64,000 nt of DNA, from contig CAVVFG010000007.1 in assembly GCA_963747405.1 (NCBI GenBank), positions 310,001 to 374,000 of the forward strand, written 5' to 3'. Numbering within the stretch: the first letter of the stretch is position 1; every line of letters begins with the position of its first letter. Both the position numbers and the translations under genes were made by a program. This document shows, piece after piece, positions 53,372 to 62,160 of this stretch. Below the pieces are notes generated by a model. That model searched no databases. It was not told where the DNA came from and was given only the letters and a program-made list of their open reading frames with translations. Origin of the DNA: Fodinibacter sp963747405 (GTDB lineage Bacteria; Actinomycetota; Actinomycetes; Actinomycetales; Dermatophilaceae).

Positions 53372-54697
53372 TCAGCAGGTCTGCAGCAGCCGCAGCAACA
53401 CACGGGCACCGAAGCGCAGCGACTCCACCGGGACCCGCTCGTCGATGCCGTGGAACATCGGTGCGAAGTCCAGGTCGGCGGGCAGCCGCAGCGGCGCGAA
53501 CCCGTAGCCGGTGACGCCGAGCAGCGACAGCGCCTTGTTGTCGGTGCCGCCGGACAGGCAGTAGGGCAGCACGTCGGCCTCGGGGTCCTCGGTGCGCAGC
53601 GCCGCGACCATGGCCCGGACCAGGTCGCCCTCGAACGGCGCGTCGAGCGCGATGTCGCGGTGCAGCACCTCGACGTCGACGTGCTCGCCGGCGAGGTCGC
53701 GGACGGTGGCCATCAGGTCGTCCTCGTGCCCGGGCAGGAAGCGGCAGTCGACGTTGGCGCTGGCCTGCTGCGGGATGACGTTGTGCTTGTAGCCGGCGTC
53801 GACCATCGTCACGTTGCTGGTGTCCTGCAACGTCCCCCGCACGAACCCCTGCGCACCCCCCAGGTGCTCGAGGAGCTCGTCGAGGTCCTCGTCGGACCAG
53901 CTGGTGCCGGTGACCTCGGACAGCCCGTCGAGCAGCGTGCGCACCGACGGGATGAACTCGCGTGGCCACTTGTGCGCCGCGATCCGGGAGATCGCCTCGG
54001 CCAGGCGCACGATCGCGTTCTCGTCGTTGGGAACCGACCCGTGCCCGGCGCGCCCGTGGGCGGTGAGGCGCAGCCAGGCGATGCCCTTCTCGGCCGTCTG
54101 GAGCAGGTAGGTGCGCCTCTCCCGTCCGTCGCGGTCGGTGACCGTGACGCTGTAGCCGCCGACCTCGCTGATCGCCTCGGTGACGCCCTCGAAGACCTCG
54201 GGGTGCTGCGCCACCATGAAGTGCGACCCCTTGGTGCCGCCGGCCTCCTCGTCGGCGAAGAAGACGACCACCAGGTCGCGCGGCGGCGCGGTGCCGGTGC
54301 GCGCCAGGTGGCGCACGGCCGCCAGCATCATCGCGTCCATGTCCTTCATGTCGACCGCGCCACGGCCCCAGACGCAGCCTTCGCGCTCCTCCCCCGCGAA
54401 CGGCGCGACCGACCAGTCGGCGGCGTTGGCCGGCACGACGTCGAGGTGCCCGTGCAGGCACAGCGCGCCGCGCTGCCGGTCGGCGCCGGGCAGCCGCACC
54501 GCGACACTGACCCGCCCGGGGTCGCTCTCGAAGGTCTGCGGCTCGAGGCCGACCTCGCGCAGCAGGTCGACGACGTAGGCCGCCGCCGCCGCCTCACCGG
54601 GACCGCTGCCGTCCCCGTAGTTGCTCGTGTCGATCCGGATCAGCTCCTGGCAGATCCGGACGACCTCGTCCTCGGGCCGCGCGACGGTGTCGGTCAT
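53372..54697 (-). CDS. M20/M25/M40-family metallopeptidase
   Basis: 441-residue dinuclear-zinc hydrolase with a catalytic domain interrupted by a dimerisation domain. The metal-binding regions are LHGHLDVVPA, WGRGAVDMKDMDA (bridging Asp), FADEEAGGTKG and the C-terminal FHGIDERVP. It may cut dipeptides, N-acyl amino acids or related compounds; the exact substrate is not seen. It starts 11 bases after the kinase gene, with TAGAGT overlapping the kinase stop, so it can be transcribed both with and without it. Confidence 0.9.
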   Translation of the reverse strand: MTDTVARPEDEVVRICQELIRIDTSNYGDGSGPGEAAAAAYVVDLLREVGLEPQTFESDPGRVSVAVRLPGADRQRGALCLHGHLDVVPANAADWSVAPFAGEEREGCVWGRGAVDMKDMDAMMLAAVRHLARTGTAPPRDLVVVFFADEEAGGTKGSHFMVAQHPEVFEGVTEAISEVGGYSVTVTDRDGRERRTYLLQTAEKGIAWLRLTAHGRAGHGSVPNDENAIVRLAEAISRIAAHKWPREFIPSVRTLLDGLSEVTGTSWSDEDLDELLEHLGGAQGFVRGTLQDTSNVTMVDAGYKHNVIPQQASANVDCRFLPGHEDDLMATVRDLAGEHVDVEVLHRDIALDAPFEGDLVRAMVAALRTEDPEADVLPYCLSGGTDNKALSLLGVTGYGFAPLRLPADLDFAPMFHGIDERVPVESLRFGARVLLRLLQTC

Positions 54698-54708
54698 GGG
54701 CAGCAACT

Positions 54709-56091
54709 CTAGGCGGGCGGGTCGGTGAACCAGCCCGGCTGTGGCGCCTCGTGCGTGGTCGGGTCCGCCCCCTCCGGATGCCGGGTGGCCGCCCAGCGCG
54801 CCATCAGGGCCGCTCCGCTCGCGCCCGGCTCCTCCAGCGTCACGTGCAGGGTGCGCTCCGCGACGCCGTGCCGGCTCGCGGCCACCGAGGGCAGGTTGGC
54901 CCAGCCGCCGGTGAGCACGACCTCGCGCACCGGCACGTCGACGGCCCGGATCGCCGCCACCTCGGCGGCGACGACCTCGCGGGCGCGGGCGAGCACCCCT
55001 GCCCACGCGGCATACGGGTCGGTGGCCGAGGGCCACGAGAGCGTGACGTGGTCGTCGGACATCTCGAGCCCCTCGACGGTGACGGCGGCCGGGCCGGTGC
55101 CGGCCGGCATCCCGGCGTCGAAGGCGAGCCGCTGCTCGGTGGTCGTCGCGCCGAGCGCGTCGAGGGCCCGCCCCAGCACCAGCCCGGTGCGCAGCGCGCC
55201 GAGAAGGCAGGTCGTGGAGTCGACGACGTGCGGGTAGACCGACAGCCCGCGCGACACCAGCCCGGCGACGACCCCCGGTGGCGGTGGGGCCGCGACCGCC
55301 GCCACGAGGGCCTCCGCCGTGCCCATGGAGTCGCACAGGCTGCCCACGCCACCGGCGCCGAGGGCGGCCGCGGCGACGAGGTGGTCGTGACCCGCGACCG
55401 TGAGCACCGCCCCGCGCGCCTGCCGCACCGGGTGGTCGGCTCGCACCCGGCCCAGCGCGGCCCCGGCGGCCACCCGGGGCGGAACCAGCTCGGGGCCGAC
55501 GCCCAGGGCGTCGAGCGAGGGCTCGAAGAGCCCCTCGTCGTGGATGTCCCACAAGGCGGTGCGGCCCAGCATCGAGCGCTCGGCGAACCGAGCGGCACCC
55601 AGCGCGTGGCACACCAGCTCGGGCAGCCCCAGCCACTGCAGGCCGGCCAGGTCGAGACCGGCCTCGTCACGCCACCACAGCAGCTTGAACACGGTGGCGA
55701 CGGCACTGACGGCCAACCCGGTGCGTGCCGGCAGCACCGCGGCCAGGGCCGGGTCGAGGGTGGCGGCCTGCCGCCCGCCCCGCGGGTCGTGCCAGGCGAG
55801 CAACCGCGACACCGGCGACCCCCCGGCATCCACGAGCGCCCCGGTCTCGGCGATCGAGCAGAACCCGACCGAGCGCACGCGGACGTCACCGGCGTCGCGG
55901 ACGAGGTCGGCGAGCAGCCGGTCGACGGTGGCGACGGCATCGGCCGGGTCGCGCTCGCACCACTCCGCCCGCGGTCGCTCCCACGGGGTGGGCAGCCAGG
56001 CCCGGGCGACCACCCGCCGGGCACCGTCGAGTGCCACCGCCTTGGTCACGGTGGTGCCGAGATCGACGCCGACGTCGATGGTCGTGGACAT
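54709..56091 (-). CDS. FGGY-family carbohydrate kinase
   Basis: 460-residue sugar kinase of the xylulokinase/gluconokinase type. The phosphate-1 motif DVGVDLGTTVTK and the phosphate-2 region VTVAGHDHLVAAAALGA are present, together with the C-terminal TGGWANLPSV. The sequence is too general to name the sugar; no dehydrogenase or transporter for a sugar is near. It may share a transcript with the M20 gene. Confidence 0.88.
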   Translation of the reverse strand: MSTTIDVGVDLGTTVTKAVALDGARRVVARAWLPTPWERPRAEWCERDPADAVATVDRLLADLVRDAGDVRVRSVGFCSIAETGALVDAGGSPVSRLLAWHDPRGGRQAATLDPALAAVLPARTGLAVSAVATVFKLLWWRDEAGLDLAGLQWLGLPELVCHALGAARFAERSMLGRTALWDIHDEGLFEPSLDALGVGPELVPPRVAAGAALGRVRADHPVRQARGAVLTVAGHDHLVAAAALGAGGVGSLCDSMGTAEALVAAVAAPPPPGVVAGLVSRGLSVYPHVVDSTTCLLGALRTGLVLGRALDALGATTTEQRLAFDAGMPAGTGPAAVTVEGLEMSDDHVTLSWPSATDPYAAWAGVLARAREVVAAEVAAIRAVDVPVREVVLTGGWANLPSVAASRHGVAERTLHVTLEEPGASGAALMARWAATRHPEGADPTTHEAPQPGWFTDPPA

Positions 56092-56231
56092 GTGCTCCGC
56101 AACCTAGGGAGAGCGAGGAGCCGCGGTCAACGGGCCCGTCCGGCGGCCGGGGCGATTTCGGTTCCGAGCCGCCGAGCGTGTATCGTTCCCGGTCGCAGGA
56201 CGGCCTCCCCCGGGCCGTCGTCGCACCACTC

Positions 56232-56316
56232 GTCCGGGTGGCGGAATTGGCAGACGCGCTAGCTTGAGGTGCTAGTGCCCTTATTGGGCATGGGGGTTCA
56301 AGTCCCCCCTCGGACA
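56232..56316 (+). tRNA. tRNA-Leu (anticodon GAG)
   Basis: 85-base tRNA with a 7-bp acceptor (GTCCGGG with CTCGGAC, one G-U), a five-base-pair anticodon stem CTAGC/GCTAG holding the loop TTGAGGT, a long variable arm (TGCCCTTATTGGGCA) as expected for a class II Leu tRNA, and the T arm with GGTTCAAGTCC. CCA is not encoded. It reads CUC and, by wobble, CUU codons. Confidence 0.97.
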
Positions 56317-56412
56317 CACGGCGATGTCTCAGCACATCGGCACGGCCCGGACCAGCTGGTCCGGGCCCTGCGTCGTTCAGGGCCCTGTGTCGTGCCGAGC
56401 CCTTGACATCCG

Positions 56413-56445
56413 CTCACATTGTGAGAGACGCTCTCAGATGAGAGC
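56413..56445 (+). promoter_or_regulatory. Overlapping palindromes, likely TetR operator
   Basis: CTCACATTGTGAG (56413-56425), GAGAGACGCTCTC (56423-56435) and GCTCTCAGATGAGAGC (56430-56445) overlap, each a perfect palindrome. TTGACA at 56403-56408 is an ideal -35 box just upstream, so the palindromes cover the spacer and -10 region. The TetR gene starts 18 bases later. Confidence 0.65.
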
Positions 56446-56462
56446 GACTGCGAGGAGTTGCC

Positions 56463-57047
56463 ATGGCGGGGCTGAGGGAGCGCAAGAAGGAGCAGACGCG
56501 GGCGTCGATCCAGCGTGAGGCGCTGCGGCTGTTCGGCGAGCGTGGCTACGAGGCCACGACGTGCGAGCAGATCGCCGCGGCGGCGGAGGTCTCACCGGCC
56601 ACGCTGTTCCGGTACTTCCCCACGAAGGAGGACATCGTCCTGCAGGACGGGTACGACCCGGTCATCGCCGCGGCGGTCCTGGCCCGGCCGCCGTCGGAGC
56701 CGCCGCTGGTCGCCGTGCGCCGCGGCTTCGCCGACACCCTGTCCCGGGCGTTCGCCGGCGAGGTGGAGCCGACCAGGCAGCGCACGGCACTGATCCTGTC
56801 GGTACCCGCGCTGCGCAGCCGGGCCCGCGAGCAGAACGAGAGCCTGGTCGCCCACCTGCGCGACGCCCTGGCCCGCCGCGGTGGCGTGGCTGCCGGCCCA
56901 CTCGAGCTCGACGTGGCGGCGGCATCGTGCGCCGCGGCCGTGTCGGTGGCGGTGGAGCACTGGGCCGCCGACGGCGGCGACCTGCCACGGCTGGTCGACG
57001 GCGCGTTCGCGGCGCTGGGTGACCTGACCGCGAGGAGCGGTCGGTGA
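56463..57047 (+). CDS. TetR-family transcriptional repressor
   Basis: 194-residue regulator. The N-terminal HTH domain (RASIQREALRLFGERGYEAT, EQIAAAAEVSPATLFRYFPTKEDIV) is followed by a ligand-binding domain of the common TetR_C type. It should bind the palindromes directly upstream and control its own operon with the ABC exporter genes. AGGAG lies 8 bases before the ATG at 56463. It overlaps the ABC ATPase gene by 4 bases. Confidence 0.92.
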   Translation: MAGLRERKKEQTRASIQREALRLFGERGYEATTCEQIAAAAEVSPATLFRYFPTKEDIVLQDGYDPVIAAAVLARPPSEPPLVAVRRGFADTLSRAFAGEVEPTRQRTALILSVPALRSRAREQNESLVAHLRDALARRGGVAAGPLELDVAAASCAAAVSVAVEHWAADGGDLPRLVDGAFAALGDLTARSGR

Positions 57048-57979
57048 CCGGGCCGCTGCTGCGGGCCAGGGAGGTCTGCAAGCGCTACGGGGCCCTCGAG
57101 GCCGTCGACAGGGTGTCACTGGAGGTGCGAGCCGGCGAGGTCTACGCCCTGCTGGGGCTGAACGGGGCGGGCAAGACGACGCTGATCCGGATGCTGCTCG
57201 GCATGGTCCGCCCGACCGCGGGTGCCCTGGAGGTGGCCGGGCGGCCGGTCACCGACCGATCGGTGTGGGCGCGGGTCGGCTACCTGGTCGAGACGCCGTC
57301 GGCCTACCCCGACCTGACGGTGCGCGAGAACCTCGACGTGGTCCGGCGGCTGCGCGGGCTCCGGAACCGGGCCGTGGTCGACGAGGCGGTGGACCGCTTC
57401 GGCCTCGGCCCGTACGTCGGCTCCAGGGCTCGGACGTTGTCGCTGGGCAACGCCCAGCGGCTCGGCCTGGCCAAGGCGCTGCTGCACCGACCCCCCATCC
57501 TGGTGCTCGACGAGCCGGTCAACGGCCTCGACCCGGCCGGTGTCGTCGAGGTCCGCACCATGCTCACCGAGCTCGCCCGCGACGACGGGGTCACCGTGCT
57601 GCTGTCCAGCCACCTGCTGTCCGAGGTCGCCCGGGTCGCGACGAGGGTCGGCATCCTGCACGAGGGGCGGCTGGTCGAGGAGCTGGACAGCACCAGGCTC
57701 GAGGCGAGCACCCGCAGCCGGTTGGAGGTCGGCAGCCGCGACCCGGCACGCGCCACCGACATCCTGCGCCGTGCCGGGTTCGACGTGCAGGCGGGTGCCG
57801 GAACGCTGGTGCTCGAGGGCCGGGCGGTCCGCCACCCGGACGAGGTCGCCACCGCTCTGGTCGCCGGCGGGCAGCCGCCGACCCGCCTGGCCGTGGTCGA
57901 GGAGGACCTCGAGCAGCACTTCATGCGGCTCGTCGGGCGGGGCCGGCAGCTCGTCGACGCCACGGAGGGAGCGGCATGA
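57044..57979 (+). CDS. ABC exporter ATP-binding protein
   Basis: 311-residue ATPase of the ABC-2 type drug or antibiotic exporters. Walker A GLNGAGKTT, Walker B ILVLDEPVNGLDP and switch His in LLSSHLLSEV are intact. The signature is LSLGNAQRLGLA rather than LSGGQ, a known variant in bacitracin/lantibiotic exporter-like proteins. A C-terminal regulatory part of about 90 residues follows the ATPase core. The GTG start overlaps tetR and the stop overlaps the permease gene, so the three are coupled. Confidence 0.9.
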   Translation: MTGPLLRAREVCKRYGALEAVDRVSLEVRAGEVYALLGLNGAGKTTLIRMLLGMVRPTAGALEVAGRPVTDRSVWARVGYLVETPSAYPDLTVRENLDVVRRLRGLRNRAVVDEAVDRFGLGPYVGSRARTLSLGNAQRLGLAKALLHRPPILVLDEPVNGLDPAGVVEVRTMLTELARDDGVTVLLSSHLLSEVARVATRVGILHEGRLVEELDSTRLEASTRSRLEVGSRDPARATDILRRAGFDVQAGAGTLVLEGRAVRHPDEVATALVAGGQPPTRLAVVEEDLEQHFMRLVGRGRQLVDATEGAA

Positions 57980-58767
57980 CCGCCGAGCTCCGGGCTGCCG
58001 TCGGGGCCGAGCTGGTCAAGGTCCGCCGCTCGGTCATGCTGTGGGCCACCGGCATCGCCTTCGTGGTGGCGGCACTGGTCGGCGCCTTCTTCATGTTCGT
58101 GCTGCAGGACCCGGCCCGGGCCCGCTCGCTGGGCCTGCTCGGTGCCAAGGCACAGCTCAGCGGCGGCACCGCCGACTGGCCCGGGTACCTCGCGCTGGTC
58201 GCCCAGATGGTGGCGGTCGGCGGGATGCTGCTGTTCGGGATGATCCTGATCTGGCTGTTCGGCCGCGAGTTCGCCGACGGCACCGCGAAGGACCTGCTGG
58301 CCCTGCCCACCTCCCGGGCTGCCGTCGTCGGGGCCAAGCTGCTGGTGGCGCTGGTGTGGAGCCTGCTCCTGACCGCGGAGCTGGTCGCGCTCAGCCTGCC
58401 CCTCGGCGCCCTGCTGGGGCTCGACGGCTGGTCCGCACCGGCAGTGCTGCACGGGGTCGGCGTCATCGTCGCCACCACGTTCCTGACCGTGGCGCTGGCG
58501 GTCACCTACGCGCTGGCAGCCAGCTGGGGCCGCGGCTACCTGGCCGCAGTCGCAACGCTGTTCGTCACGGCGATCACCGCTCAGATCGTCTCGGCCGTCG
58601 GCTACGGGGCCTGGTTCCCCTGGGCGGTCCCCTCGCTGATGTCCGGGGTCGCCGGCCCCGACGAGGCCACCCCCGGCGTCCCCGGGATCGCCGGCGTCCT
58701 GCTGGTCGGCGCGGTCGCGAGCACCGGCACCGTGCTGTGGTGGCAGCACGCCGACCACGACCGCTAG
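57976..58767 (+). CDS. ABC exporter permease (ABC-2 type)
   Basis: 263-residue membrane protein with six predicted helices and an N-terminal amphipathic segment (AVGAELVKVRRSVMLW), typical of ABC-2 permeases. It forms the pore with the ATPase. CGGAGGGA lies upstream of the ATG at 57976. The substrate is unknown, but the TetR linkage suggests a toxic compound. The stop overlaps that of the convergent transporter gene. Confidence 0.88.
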   Translation: MTAELRAAVGAELVKVRRSVMLWATGIAFVVAALVGAFFMFVLQDPARARSLGLLGAKAQLSGGTADWPGYLALVAQMVAVGGMLLFGMILIWLFGREFADGTAKDLLALPTSRAAVVGAKLLVALVWSLLLTAELVALSLPLGALLGLDGWSAPAVLHGVGVIVATTFLTVALAVTYALAASWGRGYLAAVATLFVTAITAQIVSAVGYGAWFPWAVPSLMSGVAGPDEATPGVPGIAGVLLVGAVASTGTVLWWQHADHDR

Positions 58768-60056
58768 GCCATCACGAAGAACCGCAGCGCGAAGTAGGCC
58801 CAGGCGATGGTCACCGTCACCGCGGTGACGATGATGCCGTACTTGGTGAAGTGCCAGAAGGAGATCGGGTGGCCGTTGCGTGCCGCGATGCCGATGATCA
58901 CCACGTTCGCGCTCGCGCCGACGGCGGTGGCGTTGCCGCCCAGGTCGGACCCGAGGGCCAGGGCCCACCACAGCGACGTCGCCTCCGGGGACCCGCCACC
59001 GGCGTCGACGAGGTCCTTGACAATGGGCGCCAGGGTCGCCACGTAGGGGATGTTGTCGATGATCCCCGACAGCGCCGCCGAGCCGAAGATCAGGCCGGTG
59101 CCGGCGAGCAGGTAGTTCCCGCCGACGGCATCCGCGAGCCGGGTGCCGATGCTGCTGATCACGCCCACCTCGACCAGCGCCCCCACCATGACGAACAGGC
59201 CCATGAAGAAGACGAGGGTCATCCACTCCACCTCTTCGAGGAACTCCTGCGGCTTGGCCCTCGACACCGCGACCAGCGCCCCGGCACCGAGGAGCGCGAC
59301 GAGCGAGGGGTCGATGTCGAGGGCGCCCTGGGCGATGAAGCCGATCATCACCAGTGACAGCACGACGCCGCACTGCACCAGCAGGCGCTTGTCCTTGATG
59401 ACCTCGCGCTCGTCGAGCTGCATCACCTTGACCGCGCGCGCCTCGCTGTAGACGAAGGCCGACCGGAACAGCCACCGGCACATCAGCACCAGCACCGCCA
59501 CCAGCAGGAGGATCAGGGGCCCGAGGTTGACCAGGAAGTCGTTGAAGCCGAGCCCGGACCGGCTGGCGATGATGATGTTCGGCGGGTCCCCGATCAGGGT
59601 GGCGGCGCCGCCGATGTTGGAGGCCATCGCCTCGGCGATGAGGAACGGGATCGGTGGGACACCGAGGCGGTCGCACACCAGCAGGGTCACCGGGGCCACC
59701 AGCAGCACGGTCGTCACGTTGTCGAGCAGCGCCGAGGCCAGCGCCGTGATCAGGATCAGCATGACCATCACGGCGAACGGACGCCCTCGCGCGCGCTTGG
59801 CCGACCAGATCGCCAGGTACTCGAACACGCCGGTCTGCTTGACGATGCTGACGATGATCATCATCCCGAGCAGCAGGAAGATGACGTTCCAGTCGACGCC
59901 GGTCTCCTCGCTGAAGAACGCCGTGTTCGCGTCGACGACACCGAGCAGCACCATCGCCGCGGCGCCACCGAGCGCGGCCGCCACCCGGTGGATCCGCTCG
60001 GTGGCGATCAGCACGTAGGCCGCGACGAACGCCGCGAGCACCAACCAGGTCGTCAA
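58764..60056 (-). CDS. ArsB/NhaD-superfamily (CitMHS) transporter
   Basis: 430-residue ion transporter with about 11-12 membrane helices and the two conserved re-entrant loops of this superfamily (GGAATLIGDPPNIIIASRSGLGF and DLGGNATAVGASANVVI). Close relatives are annotated as arsenite, Na+/H+ or anion transporters; no ars genes are near, so the substrate is open. The start appears to be TTG at 60056, which overlaps the stop of the CBS gene (TTGA). A GTG five codons later is possible. Confidence 0.86.
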   Translation of the reverse strand: MTTWLVLAAFVAAYVLIATERIHRVAAALGGAAAMVLLGVVDANTAFFSEETGVDWNVIFLLLGMMIIVSIVKQTGVFEYLAIWSAKRARGRPFAVMVMLILITALASALLDNVTTVLLVAPVTLLVCDRLGVPPIPFLIAEAMASNIGGAATLIGDPPNIIIASRSGLGFNDFLVNLGPLILLLVAVLVLMCRWLFRSAFVYSEARAVKVMQLDEREVIKDKRLLVQCGVVLSLVMIGFIAQGALDIDPSLVALLGAGALVAVSRAKPQEFLEEVEWMTLVFFMGLFVMVGALVEVGVISSIGTRLADAVGGNYLLAGTGLIFGSAALSGIIDNIPYVATLAPIVKDLVDAGGGSPEATSLWWALALGSDLGGNATAVGASANVVIIGIAARNGHPISFWHFTKYGIIVTAVTVTIAWAYFALRFFVMA

Positions 60057-60514
60057 CGCCCGGACCCGGCCCCGAGCAGGTGGTCCAACAGGGCCGCGAC
60101 AGTGATGGCACCCACGAACCCGGAGCCGTCCACCACCGCCACGATGGGGCTGCGGTGCCCCGCCATCACCGCCGCGATCTCCATGGACGTGGCGTCCGCG
60201 TCGACCACCGGCAGGTCGAAGGTGTCCCTGCGCTTGGTCAGCACGTCGCGCACCGTGCGGGCCGCGAGCTCGTCGCACATCGCGTCGGCGGACGCCTCGT
60301 CGTAGGCCCGGGCCAGGGCCGGGTCCTCCTGGACGTACTCCGGCACGATGAACCGCAGCACCTGGGACCCGGGAAGCACCGTGTACGGCTGACCGTGCTC
60401 GTCGAGCACGATCAGCCCGGGCAGGTGGCGGTCGGAGAGGATCCGGGCAGCCTCCAGCGCGCGACTGTCCAACGTGACCGTCGGGTACATCCGCGCCAGC
60501 TGCGCAGCCAACAT
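60053..60514 (-). CDS. CBS-domain protein
   Basis: 153-residue protein of two CBS motifs (PTVTLDSRALEAARILSDRHLPGLIVLDEHG and VRDVLTKRRDTFDLPVVDADATSMEIAAVMAGHRSPIVAVVDGSG). CBS pairs bind adenine nucleotides and tune a linked enzyme or transporter. Its overlap with the transporter gene makes it the likely regulatory subunit of that transporter. AGGTGG lies upstream of the ATG at 60514. Confidence 0.88.
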   Translation of the reverse strand: MLAAQLARMYPTVTLDSRALEAARILSDRHLPGLIVLDEHGQPYTVLPGSQVLRFIVPEYVQEDPALARAYDEASADAMCDELAARTVRDVLTKRRDTFDLPVVDADATSMEIAAVMAGHRSPIVAVVDGSGFVGAITVAALLDHLLGAGSGR

Positions 60515-60547
60515 CGCACACCACCTCGGTTCCTCGGGGTCGCGAGT

Positions 60548-60967
60548 CTAGCCAGAGGGGCGTCGCCCGTCCGCTCGGCCCGGTCGCGCTGCGGCCACGA
60601 CCGCGAACGCCAGCACGGTGGCGACCACCAACAGGTAGCCGAGCCAGTAGGGACGGTCGAGCAGCGTGGGGTTGTCGGGCCGGGCGCCGAACCGACCGAG
60701 CACCGGGACGGCGACCAGCGTGAGGGGACCCAGGACGACCGCCACGAGCAGGATGGCGACGCGCCGGGCGGGCGGAGCGTGCAGGGCGGTCAGCACTCCC
60801 ACCCCGACCACGACCGGGGCCAGCAGCGCGTCGTGCACCAGCACGCCCCCGACGACCCAGAGCAGCACGGCAGCGAGCTGTGCCGGCCCCAGGCCCACGG
60901 CGAGCACCACCCCGTACACCGCCGCGGCCGAGCCGAGCAGGGCCAACGCCACCCGTGCGGTCCTCAC
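60548..60967 (-). CDS. Four-helix membrane protein of unknown function
   Basis: 139-residue protein with four hydrophobic segments and a short basic end (RPGRADGRRPSG). Not recognised. The GTG at 60967 overlaps the stop of the Mo-enzyme gene by 4 bases (GTGA), so it is probably co-made with it. A conserved-looking GARPDNPTLLDRPYWLGY loop could mark the family. Confidence 0.72.
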   Translation of the reverse strand: MRTARVALALLGSAAAVYGVVLAVGLGPAQLAAVLLWVVGGVLVHDALLAPVVVGVGVLTALHAPPARRVAILLVAVVLGPLTLVAVPVLGRFGARPDNPTLLDRPYWLGYLLVVATVLAFAVVAAARPGRADGRRPSG

Positions 60968-62160
60968 GCCGGCACCACCTCGAGCTCGTGCACCCACTTC
61001 GTCTGCAGGACCCCCGGTCGGGCAGGGGCGATGAGGCGGCACGGGTAGCCGTGGTCGGGGTCGAGCGGCTGACCGGCGAGGGTGAGGGCGAGCAGGCTGT
61101 CGGGATCGGCCACGAAGTTCGCCGGCAGCCGGCTCTCGCGCCAGGCGCCCCGCGACTGCATCGAGCGAGCGACGACGTCGTGGCCGGGGCCCGACGAAAC
61201 GAGGGCGGCGAGGTCCCGCACCGGCACCCCCGACCACTCCCCGCTGGCGCTCCACCCCTCGACGCAGGCGATCGGGAGCACCGCGGTGCGCTGGCCCATG
61301 GCGCGCAGGTCGTCGAGGGACAGCTCGAGCGTGCGGACGGGCCCGATGACGCGCAGCCGCCAGGCCGGGTCCTCGAGCCGGCCGGCGACTCCCGCCGCCG
61401 CCGCGCTGCGGTTCACCGGCACGCCCTGCGGGCCCTCGCCGGAGCGGACGGCCAGCACGCTCACCCGGCGCAGGCCCGGCACCTCGGCTGCCGTGGTGGC
61501 GACGACGGCCACGGCCGCGGAGAGCCAGGTGGCTCGCAGCAGGGTGCGGCGGGTGGGCAGGTCGGCCCGGCGACCACCGGATGCCGGCTCGCCGGTACCC
61601 GGGCGCCGCTCGCCGAGGGCGCGCCGGATGACCGGCAGCTTCACGGCGACGTGCAGCACCAGCGACCCGGCCGCCACCCAGGCGAGCGCGTAGTGGGCGG
61701 CGACGAACCCGAACGCCCACGGGTACCACTGCGTGGAGTTGGCCAGGCCGGTGGCGAGCTGGAAGATCGCGGCGCCGACGAGGGCGGCGACGGACACCCG
61801 CTCCAGCAGGTGCAGCACGAGCCCGCGCCCCCGGCGGGGTGGGCGCACGAACAGGCGCGGGAAGACCGACCAGAGCTTGACGAGCAGCAGCGGGACCGCG
61901 GCGGTGCCGGCGGCCACGTGCAGGCCCTGCGTCACCTGGTACAGGCGGGTCGGGGCGGTCGGCAGCGTCACGGGCGGGGTGGCGAGCTGCGCGGCGTGGC
62001 TGTACAGCCCGGTGGCGAAGGCGACCGCGAAGGCCACCCCCAGCCAGACCCCCACCCGGGCCGTGGTCCGTGGCCCGCGCAGGTCGCTGCGAAACGACTC
62101 GGGTCGCGGGATGCGGGCCTCGACGCGCGCCGCCACGCCGGTCAGGGTGCGCTCGCTCAC
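60964..62160 (-). CDS. Membrane-anchored molybdopterin-dependent oxidoreductase with internal twin-arginine motif
   Basis: 398-residue two-part protein. Residues about 34-180 form four membrane helices of cytochrome b561-like type with candidate heme His residues (His55, 81, 156, 170). A basic linker holds PTRRTLLRATW (RR at 204-205), followed by a fifth helix. Residues about 235-398 form a sulfite-oxidase-like molybdenum-cofactor domain with the Mo ligand Cys299 in IACVEGWSASGEWSG. The C-terminal domain should lie outside, moved by Tat after Sec inserts helices 1-4. Operon order: GT2, DUF2064, this gene, membrane protein. Electron donor and substrate unknown. Confidence 0.85.
   Translation of the reverse strand: MSERTLTGVAARVEARIPRPESFRSDLRGPRTTARVGVWLGVAFAVAFATGLYSHAAQLATPPVTLPTAPTRLYQVTQGLHVAAGTAAVPLLLVKLWSVFPRLFVRPPRRGRGLVLHLLERVSVAALVGAAIFQLATGLANSTQWYPWAFGFVAAHYALAWVAAGSLVLHVAVKLPVIRRALGERRPGTGEPASGGRRADLPTRRTLLRATWLSAAVAVVATTAAEVPGLRRVSVLAVRSGEGPQGVPVNRSAAAAGVAGRLEDPAWRLRVIGPVRTLELSLDDLRAMGQRTAVLPIACVEGWSASGEWSGVPVRDLAALVSSGPGHDVVARSMQSRGAWRESRLPANFVADPDSLLALTLAGQPLDPDHGYPCRLIAPARPGVLQTKWVHELEVVPA

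Noticed and set aside
56317..56402. Possible integration site (att) at the tRNA-Leu 3' end
   Set aside because: No integrase, no repeat of the tRNA 3' end downstream in the window, and the following genes look chromosomal.
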